From Variovorax saccharolyticus (GTDB lineage Bacteria; Pseudomonadota; Gammaproteobacteria; Burkholderiales; Burkholderiaceae_C): DNA of 64,000 nt. The notes beneath the pieces were generated by a model, which was not told the origin of the DNA, searched no databases, and saw only the letters and a program-made list of their open reading frames with translations. The position numbers and the translations under genes are program-made. Position 1 is the first letter of the stretch. Each line of letters opens with the position of its first letter. This document shows positions 58,564 to 64,000 of this stretch, piece by piece. The stretch covers positions 248,001-312,000 of the forward strand of contig NZ_JASZYT010000006.1 of assembly GCF_030316765.1 (NCBI RefSeq), written 5' to 3'.

Positions 58564-59724
58564 GTGGAACGTGAGGAACTCGCGAGCTGGCTCCGCCTCT
58601 CGCTGACGCCAGGCATCGGGAACGCCACCGCCCGCACGCTGCTCGCGGCCTTCGGACTGCCGGCCGCGATCTTCACGCAATCGCACGAGGCCCTGCTGCA
58701 GGTCGTCGGCAGCGCGCAGGCCCTGGCGCTGCAGCGCGTGCCGGCCACGCTGGCCCCGCTGCTCGAGCGCACCTTTGACTGGCTTCAGGGCAGTGACGAC
58801 CAAGGTGCCGCCCGCCGCCTCCTGACCCTCGGCGACCCGGGCTACCCGGCCTCGCTGCTGGAAACGGCCGATCCGCCGCTGCTGCTCTATCTGCTCGGTG
58901 CGCCCGGCTTCGAGCTCGCGCAGCTGGATCGCAGCATCGCGATCGTCGGCAGCCGGAATCCGACGGCGCAAGGGACCCAGAATGCAAGGGCCTTCGGACG
59001 CGCGTTCGGCGAAGCCGGGATTCCCGTGGTCTCGGGGCTGGCGCTCGGCATCGACGGGGCCGCGCACGAAGGCGCGCTCGAAGCCGGCGGACCCGGCCGG
59101 CTGGCCACGGTGGCGGTGGTCGGCACCGGGCTCGACCGCGTCTACCCGGCCCGCCATCGCGAGCTCGCGCACCGGATCGCCGGGCGTGGCCTGATCGTGA
59201 GCGAGTACCCGCTGGGCACGCCGCCGCTGAACCAGAACTTCCCGAAGCGCAATCGGATCATTGCCGGGCTCGCGCGCGGCACCCTGGTGATCGAGGCCGC
59301 ACTGCGATCCGGCTCGCTGATCACGGCCCGGCTCGCGGCCGAGCAGGGGCGGGAGGTGTTCGCGATTCCGGGCTCGATCCACTCGCCGCAATCGCGCGGC
59401 TGCCACGAACTGATCCGGCAGGGCGCCAAGCTGGTCGAATCCGTCGGCGACGTGCTGGAGGAGCTGCGGCTGGGGGATGAGCCTGCGCGACCCCGCCCCT
59501 CCGTCTCCGCCAGCCCCGCCGATTCCGGTGCCGATGCCGACGCCGACTCGGCCGAACCGGCGCTGCTGCGCGCTGTAGGCTTCGACCCGGTCAGCCTCGA
59601 CGCCTTGTGCGCCCGCACCGGTTTCTCCCCGGCCACGCTGCAAGTCCGTCTGCTCGAACTCGAGCTTTCCGGCCATATCGCGCGGCTGCCGGGCGGATTG
59701 TTTCAGCGCATCGCGGTTGGTTGA
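58564..59724 (+). CDS. dprA: DNA-processing protein DprA
   Basis: A 386-aa protein that binds incoming single-stranded DNA and loads RecA during natural transformation. The SAM-like N-terminal region is at about residues 1-70, the Rossmann core has IAIVGSRNPTAQGTQNARAFGRAF, VSGLALGIDGAAHEGAL and TVAVVGTGLDRVYPARHREL, and the winged-helix C-terminus is at about 325-386. The start is GTG (58564). An acidic Ala/Asp/Ser linker (SADSGADADADSA-like) joins core and tail. In related genomes smg follows directly; here a low-GC gene lies between. Confidence 0.95.
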   Translation: MEREELASWLRLSLTPGIGNATARTLLAAFGLPAAIFTQSHEALLQVVGSAQALALQRVPATLAPLLERTFDWLQGSDDQGAARRLLTLGDPGYPASLLETADPPLLLYLLGAPGFELAQLDRSIAIVGSRNPTAQGTQNARAFGRAFGEAGIPVVSGLALGIDGAAHEGALEAGGPGRLATVAVVGTGLDRVYPARHRELAHRIAGRGLIVSEYPLGTPPLNQNFPKRNRIIAGLARGTLVIEAALRSGSLITARLAAEQGREVFAIPGSIHSPQSRGCHELIRQGAKLVESVGDVLEELRLGDEPARPRPSVSASPADSGADADADSAEPALLRAVGFDPVSLDALCARTGFSPATLQVRLLELELSGHIARLPGGLFQRIAVG

Positions 59725-59750
59725 ATGGCGCCACGCGCGGCGAGAAAGAA

Positions 59751-60446
59751 TCAAAAGCGATAACGAGCGCCAACATAAATCTCGTGGCTGACCAGTTTGG
59801 CCTTCATGTTTTCATCGCGCAAGCCACGGGCATTGGCAAAATTGTTCAAGCCGCTTTCAATGCGGCCCATATCGACATAGCGGTAACCCAGGTCGAGCGA
59901 GATTTTTTTCACCGGGGAATACGTCACCCCTGCGCCTACCGAGTAGGCCAGGTTGTTGACGGTTTTGCTTTCGAATTGACGGGCGACATTGCCCTGCCAA
60001 CCGGAAGACTTGACTTTGGCCCAGCCAAGACCGGCAGAAGCAAACACGGCGATATTCTCCTTGACGGGCAAGTCGTAATAGGCATTGGCCATCATGCGCT
60101 GGGCATCCACTTCATGGTGATTAAGGCTGCCACGAAATCGCCCTGCGACGTCGCTGGTGTACTCCTGTTTCTGGGGCAAGGTGTATTCCACCTCGGCACG
60201 CCAGCCAGCGCCAAACTGGTAACCCAGCCCGAAGGAGCCATTGACAAATTCTTGCTTCGTCTCCTGCGGCAGCACCGCGCCTGCCGGACGCAACGAATCT
60301 TCCATGTCGCTGACGCGCTGGGAAGTTTGAGCGGCCTTGATGGAGCCATACAAACCCAACTCCTCGTTTGGCGTTGCGATGGCAACCGGAGCCGCCAGAA
60401 TTCCACACATTGCGCTGATTGCGGACAGCGTCATTTTCACCTTCAC
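59751..60446 (-). CDS. Outer-membrane beta-barrel protein (Opa/OmpA-like), low GC
   Basis: A 231-aa protein with a signal peptide (ends near PVAIATP) and alternating hydrophobic strands ending in Tyr-Arg-Phe (GARYRF), the classic outer-membrane C-terminus. LGLYGSIKAAQ, GYQFGAGWRAEVEYTLPQ and SLDLGYRYVDMGRIE are typical of eight-stranded barrels of the opacity/OmpW-like type. GC is far below its neighbours: 31 of 60 bases at 59761-59820 against 41 of 60 at 58921-58980. The start is GTG 60446, with GGAAGG seven bases upstream; ATG 60434 is an alternative. It was probably acquired by transfer. Confidence 0.85.
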   Translation of the reverse strand: MKVKMTLSAISAMCGILAAPVAIATPNEELGLYGSIKAAQTSQRVSDMEDSLRPAGAVLPQETKQEFVNGSFGLGYQFGAGWRAEVEYTLPQKQEYTSDVAGRFRGSLNHHEVDAQRMMANAYYDLPVKENIAVFASAGLGWAKVKSSGWQGNVARQFESKTVNNLAYSVGAGVTYSPVKKISLDLGYRYVDMGRIESGLNNFANARGLRDENMKAKLVSHEIYVGARYRF

Positions 60447-60838
60447 GGAGATACCTTCCCTGTTTTCCGATTGAACATGCCATCATGGCCATGACCTTGC
60501 CGACGCATCGTCTTTTGAATGCAAGACGTCAAGGCCGATCAGAATTATTTCGAAGAAGGCGCTGCACCGATATTCGTGCGAATACGCGAAGAGTCCGTAT
60601 TACTACGGAACGTCCGCAGGAATTGATCCCGACAGAATTGGCTGTTTCATCCGAATACCGAGCAGCAAGCGAAGGAAGTCTTGCACCATTTCCTGGGGCA
60701 TCACCCGGCGCGGCCCCCTCGCGCTCCCTCCGCGTGTGCGTCGCAGCCCCCGAGGGGGCAGCCGGACGCCGGACCGGTCAACGTCGCGTCGGCGCAACGT
60801 TCTGCGGGCGACGCGTCCCGCTGGGCTATATTGAACCC
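60447..60838. other. Gene-free region of mixed composition between the porin-like gene and smg
   Basis: This 392-base stretch has no convincing gene. The left part (to about 60690) is low in GC (27 of 60 bases at 60541-60600) and carries a small perfect inverted repeat, TCCGTA (60594-60599), TTAC, TACGGA (60604-60609). The right part returns to high GC and contains a degenerate R3-like piece with the CCCCC-CGA-GGGGG hairpin near 60758-60769. It looks like the far edge of the transferred segment joined to resident DNA. Confidence 0.6.
60740..60770. repeat. Degenerate R3-like fragment
   Basis: The string GCGTGTGCGTCGCAGCCCCC and the following GAGGGGGC resemble the middle of R3 (GCGTGTCCTCGCTGCCCCCC followed by GAGGGGGC) with a few changes. 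It seems to be a decayed third member of the family, upstream of smg. Confidence 0.5.
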
Positions 60839-61354
60839 ATGTTCGAAGTGCTCGTGTATGTCTACGAAAACTACTGGCGCGGCGACGCTTGCCCCGAACC
60901 CGAGCAGCTGGGGCGCAAGCTCAGCGCGCAAGGCTTCGATGCCGACGAGATCCGCGAGGCGCTTCACTGGCTCGACGGCCTGAGCCTGGCGACACGGGGC
61001 GTCCAGCTCAGCCGCCACGCCGACGGCATCAGCGCCACGGTGCTGCCGGGCGTCGCCGCCGAGACCGCGATAGCGCAATCGGCCGATGCGATGCGCGTCT
61101 ATTCGACCGCTGAGCAGGAACACATCGGCGCCGAATGCCTGGGCTTCATCAGTTTCCTCGAGTCCGCGGGCGTGCTGCCGGCAGGCATGCGCGAAATCGT
61201 GGTCGAACGCGCCATGGCCACGCCGGGGGAGCCGCTGGCGCTCGACGAACTCAAGATCATCGTGCTGATGGTGCACTGGAGCACCGGCGTCGAACCCGAC
61301 GCCCTGGTGCTCGACGAGCTCTGCGACGATGCGACGCTTCGCGTCGCGCACTAG
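60839..61354 (+). CDS. smg: DUF494 family protein (Smg)
   Basis: A 171-aa DUF494/Smg protein, found next to dprA in many gamma- and betaproteobacteria. MFEVLVYVYENYWRGDACPEPEQLGRKLSAQGFD is the family N-terminus and the rest is helical (ALHWLDGLSL, LGFISFLESAGVLPAGMREIVVERAM). The function is unknown. Its TAG is followed directly by repeat R2 copy c. Topoisomerase genes often come next in related genomes; here the convergent DUF1631 gene does. Confidence 0.92.
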   Translation: MFEVLVYVYENYWRGDACPEPEQLGRKLSAQGFDADEIREALHWLDGLSLATRGVQLSRHADGISATVLPGVAAETAIAQSADAMRVYSTAEQEHIGAECLGFISFLESAGVLPAGMREIVVERAMATPGEPLALDELKIIVLMVHWSTGVEPDALVLDELCDDATLRVAH

Positions 61355-61475
61355 GCTCGCCCCCAGGTCGGGCTCACTTCGTGTAGCCCTCCCACCCCCT
61401 ACCGGGGGCGCAGTCAGCGGCCCGGCAAAGCCGGTTCCGCGACTGCCCACCAACGGGCGGGCGCTGCGCGCCGCC
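61355..61475 (+). repeat. Dispersed structured repeat R2, copy c
   Basis: It starts at the base after the smg stop codon, in the sense of smg. P1: GGGCT (61370-61374) with AGCCC (61385-61389) around CAC-TTC-GTG. P2: CCCCC-TACC-GGGGG near 61395-61408. P3: GCAGTC (61410-61415) with GACTGC (61441-61446) enclosing GCGG, CCGGC-AAA-GCCGG and CCGC. The outer arms differ in sequence from copy b but still pair. It faces copy b in inverted orientation. Confidence 0.85.
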
Positions 61476-61505
61476 GGAGCACAAACCATCGCGCCAGTAT
61501 TCACC

Positions 61506-61626
61506 GGCCGGCGCAGCCAGGCCCGTTGGTGAAACACCGCGGAACCGGCTTTGCCGGGCCGCTGGTGTTGCCCCCGGTAGGGGGTGGGCGTCCGGACACG
61601 AAGTGCCGGACAACCTGGGGGCGAGC
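61506..61626 (-). repeat. Dispersed structured repeat R2, copy b
   Basis: On the minus strand it begins at the last base of the DUF1631 stop codon TAG (61626-61628). P1: GTCCGG (61590-61595) with CCGGAC (61606-61611). P3: AACACC-GCGG-aa-CCGGC (61533-61549) with GCCGG-g-CCGC-t-GGTGTT (61553-61569). It is highly similar to copy a at 36418; the differences fall mainly in loops or as paired changes. Confidence 0.85.
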
Positions 61627-64000
61627 TAATTCAACAGGCGCTCGGGGTTGGCGTCCAGCTTGGCCAGCGCCTCGCGCGTGGCGCGCACGGTCAGGGTTTC
61701 TTCTTCGGCCGGCACCAGCAGTCCGGCCTGCAGGTAGGACGCCAGGCGCCCGACCTGGATCAGGAAGCTGCGGCCGTCGCTCGATGCGAACAGGTGCAGC
61801 TGCTTGCGGTCGCTGCGCCAGACGAACTGGACCTGGCTGACACGGTCGTTGTGGTCGAGCATGAACCAGGTGCCGACCTGGAGTTCGTGGGCCCAGGCCA
61901 GCATGTCCTCGCTGACCTTGGTGCCGGTGTCGGGCACCACCTCGATCGAGGCGGCATCGACGCCGAGCAGCAGTTCGATGCTCGCGGCGTCCAGCGGCAG
62001 GTCGGTCGTTCCCTCGTCGGAGACGAAATCCTCGAGGTTGGCCAGGCGCTTGGCCATGGCCTCGATCTTGGCCGGCGGGATCGCCTCGGTCTTCGACAGG
62101 AAGGCATCGGACAGGGTCACGCCGATAGTCTTGATGTGCGCTTCCTGCGGTTCGCCCACGATGCCCAGCAGCGTCATGCCCTGGCGCAGCCGCTGCAGCA
62201 GCTTGGGCAGATCCTGGATGACACGGGTGCGGTCGTTGCGGTTCGGCTTGGCGCTGGCAGCCCACACCAGGTCGGAGGCGACCCGCTTCAGGGTCACGGT
62301 CTGTTCGTCCTGGGCGCCATAGCGCAGCGCGGCGATGGCAAGCACCTCAGCCCAGACCTTGAACAGGAACTCCCGGATCTCCTCGCGCACCGGCATGTCG
62401 TTGAGCATCTTGCGCAACTCGATGGTGTACTGGATCGCCATCGTCTCCTTCTGCTCGACCTGCTGCGCCACGCTCATCACCCGCTGGGTGGTGTCGCTCT
62501 GCGTCAGGTACTTGTTGAGGAAGGCGACGAATTCGTCGAACACCAGCTTGAACACGCGCTGGCCGGTTTCCGGGTATTGCTCGATCACCTGGACCACGCG
62601 GCGGATCTCGCCCTCGAGGGCGCTGCCCGAGATGGCGGCGGCATCGAATCCCATCACGCAGGACCCCATGCGGTCGATCAGCATGCGCGCCGGGTGCTGC
62701 AAGGTGCCGAAGAACTCGGGCTCGGCGATGGCGACGCGCAGCACCGGCATCTGCAGCCGCGCGAACCAGACGCGGGCCGAGAACGGGATCCGCTCCTCGG
62801 CCAGGATGGCCTGGAACATCAGCGCCACGATCTCGACCGTGGCCTTGTCGGCGGTGGTGGGCGCCTTCTTCTTGAGTTCGCTGGTGCGCCGGCGAAGTTC
62901 GGCCGAGGCCTGATGGATGGCCGTGGCCTCTTCGCCCACGACGTACTGCGAAGCCGCGACCTGGTAGGCCGCCTCGGCGTCGGCGATTGCCGCGACGAAG
63001 GCCGGCGAAGCACCGCCAGCGCCCATGGCGCCGACTCCGACCCCGCCCGCCATCTGGCTGCCGCCCGGTGCGCGCGGCTGGGTGAAGTCGCCGCCGATGC
63101 GCGCAGTCACGAAGCGCTTGAGATTGAGCAGCACGCCCTGGGCCCGCTGGCGTGCCAGCAGCAGCGGCGAGCCGCCGGTGGCGACCATGGTGTCGCCGCC
63201 CGCCTGGCCGGGACCGGCCGTGCCGCGGCCGACGCCGATGGCGGCCGGAGCGAAGCCCCCGGCGGGCGCACCGTAGCCGCCCGGCGCCATCTGGGGCTGG
63301 CCGGAGAAACCCATGGAAGCACTGCCGCCCGCGAAGCTGCCGCCCAGGGCCGCACTGCCGGAAGCGACCGCGCCACCGGTGCGCCGGACGAAGCTCTTGA
63401 GGTCGATCTCGGGCATCACTTCCTTGCCGACCAGGAAGGCGTTGGCGTCCTTGTAGGCCTTGGCCACCGGCTCGACCATGTGATGCTGGACCTGGTCCTG
63501 GACCTTGGTCCAGAGGCCGCGGCTCAGACCGGTGGCGAGCCACTGGTCGACCAGGACCTTGGCCAGCGCCTCGGGCTTGAGGATGTCCTTGGCGCCCAGC
63601 TCCTGGGTGCCCTCGAGGTGCTGGATGCGCAGCCGCAGGTCATTGAGCTCGAAGCTGGCCTTGTCCTGGATGGCCTGCGCCAGCCGCGACGAGAGGATGC
63701 TGGTCTCGACCACCTCGTCGCCGATCAGTTCGAGGCGCGAGAGCGAATTGGAGGCCGGCCCCTCGGCCGTGCTGGCGGCCAGCGCCTTGCGCCAGGCCTG
63801 CTGCGACAGCGTCACCCAGTTGGCGCCCTGGGCCTGGAAAGCCAGGAAACCGTCGCGGTTCTCCTGCATTTCGCGCGCATTGCCGGTCTGCGAGGCCAGT
63901 GCCGTCAGGCGTTCGCGGATCGCGTGGCCGACCGGTGCGATCAGCGGTTCGGTGGCGGCGACGAAGCGCTCGCGCGTCTCGCGGGAGAGTTGAAGAGAGG
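61626..64000 (-). CDS. DUF1631 family protein (5' end outside window)
   Basis: The frame is open to the end of the window, so at least 790 residues are present and the start is missing. It matches the DUF1631 family of large helical proteins seen in beta- and gammaproteobacteria, sometimes mislabelled thymidine phosphorylase. Helical blocks such as LSRLELIGDEVVETSILSSRL and IRRVVQVIEQYPETGQRVFKLVFDEFVAFLNKYL are typical. A Gly/Ala/Met-rich low-complexity segment (about 80 residues, encoded at roughly 63150-63390) interrupts the domain. The C-terminal PilZ-like part (VGTWFMLDHNDRVSQVQFVWRSDRKQLHLF-type) suggests a regulatory link to cyclic-di-GMP, but this is uncertain. Confidence 0.88.
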   Translation of the reverse strand, partial: SLQLSRETRERFVAATEPLIAPVGHAIRERLTALASQTGNAREMQENRDGFLAFQAQGANWVTLSQQAWRKALAASTAEGPASNSLSRLELIGDEVVETSILSSRLAQAIQDKASFELNDLRLRIQHLEGTQELGAKDILKPEALAKVLVDQWLATGLSRGLWTKVQDQVQHHMVEPVAKAYKDANAFLVGKEVMPEIDLKSFVRRTGGAVASGSAALGGSFAGGSASMGFSGQPQMAPGGYGAPAGGFAPAAIGVGRGTAGPGQAGGDTMVATGGSPLLLARQRAQGVLLNLKRFVTARIGGDFTQPRAPGGSQMAGGVGVGAMGAGGASPAFVAAIADAEAAYQVAASQYVVGEEATAIHQASAELRRRTSELKKKAPTTADKATVEIVALMFQAILAEERIPFSARVWFARLQMPVLRVAIAEPEFFGTLQHPARMLIDRMGSCVMGFDAAAISGSALEGEIRRVVQVIEQYPETGQRVFKLVFDEFVAFLNKYLTQSDTTQRVMSVAQQVEQKETMAIQYTIELRKMLNDMPVREEIREFLFKVWAEVLAIAALRYGAQDEQTVTLKRVASDLVWAASAKPNRNDRTRVIQDLPKLLQRLRQGMTLLGIVGEPQEAHIKTIGVTLSDAFLSKTEAIPPAKIEAMAKRLANLEDFVSDEGTTDLPLDAASIELLLGVDAASIEVVPDTGTKVSEDMLAWAHELQVGTWFMLDHNDRVSQVQFVWRSDRKQLHLFASSDGRSFLIQVGRLASYLQAGLLVPAEEETLTVRATREALAKLDANPERLLN

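Noticed and set aside
60839..61354. Longer smg product starting near 60419
   Set aside because: The extension would run through the low-GC island and an R3 fragment; the family N-terminus MFEVLVYVYE starts at 60839.
1..64000. tRNA, rRNA, CRISPR, prophage and complete insertion sequences
   Set aside because: I looked for cloverleaf-like CCA ends, rRNA blocks, regular repeat-spacer arrays and transposase or integrase motifs and found none.

Overview
The window is a GC-rich (about 68-69% by eye) stretch of a betaproteobacterial chromosome. The organism is most likely a Burkholderiales member of the Comamonadaceae, and Variovorax-like. This rests on the pgk-pyk-fba-pur gene order, on four Bug-type solute receptors for tripartite tricarboxylate transport without their membrane partners, on nag-type gentisate genes, and on the fmt/def/LysM/dprA/smg neighbourhood. 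I could not run a database search, so the genus is an inference. No tRNA, rRNA, CRISPR array, prophage or intact insertion sequence is visible.

Layout. 1-7.8 kb: the 3' part of uvrA, a lipoprotein, an exported SurE-like nucleotidase, an orphan ATP synthase c-subunit, a TPR protein facing an AraC/DJ-1 regulator, and tesB. 7.8-15.3 kb: a gentisate operon on the minus strand (gentisate dioxygenase, fumarylpyruvate hydrolase, 3-hydroxybenzoate 6-hydroxylase, two Bug receptors, a flavoprotein) with a divergent LysR gene. 15.4-18.5 kb: a thioesterase, an S9 peptidase and a GrpB protein. 18.5-24.9 kb: a homogentisate operon on the minus strand (MBL-fold protein, MhaA-like hydroxylase, MhaB-like DUF2783 protein, hmgA, fahA) with a divergent IclR gene. 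24.9-29.1 kb: two GFA proteins and a DUF1501/DUF1800 pair. 29.3-33.3 kb: pyrF, a degenerate uracil-DNA glycosylase, rimI, tsaB and an EamA transporter. 33.3-36.4 kb: PBP4 and a lipase. 36.5-47.3 kb: Sua5, purK, purE, a thioredoxin-TPR protein, a META lipoprotein, Crp and LuxR regulators, purC, fba, pyk, pgk. 47.3-54 kb: LysR and a divergent operon (VOC protein, alpha/beta hydrolase, FAD hydroxylase, DUF2783, MBL-fold protein, Bug receptor). 54-64 kb: azlDC, fmt, a lipoprotein, def, a LysM protein, dprA, a low-GC outer-membrane protein, smg, and the end of a DUF1631 gene.

Two things stand out. First, a three-gene module (FAD hydroxylase, a DUF2783 protein of 63-72 aa, and a 319-aa MBL-fold protein) occurs twice. 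One copy feeds hmgA/fahA. The other sits with a VOC protein and a hydrolase and looks like an undescribed aromatic-degradation pathway. Both MBL copies keep one zinc site and have lost the second by the same substitutions at the same residue numbers.

Second, there are three families of short dispersed repeats. R1 (about 56 bp, three copies) is a hairpin with three compensated base pairs, placed just before the ribosome-binding sites of pyk and of the second aromatic operon. R2 (about 122 bp, three copies) starts within a few bases of a stop codon and folds into three helices that covary between copies. R3 (73 identical bases, two copies plus relics) sits five bases upstream of the start codons of rimI and azlD, between short direct repeats.
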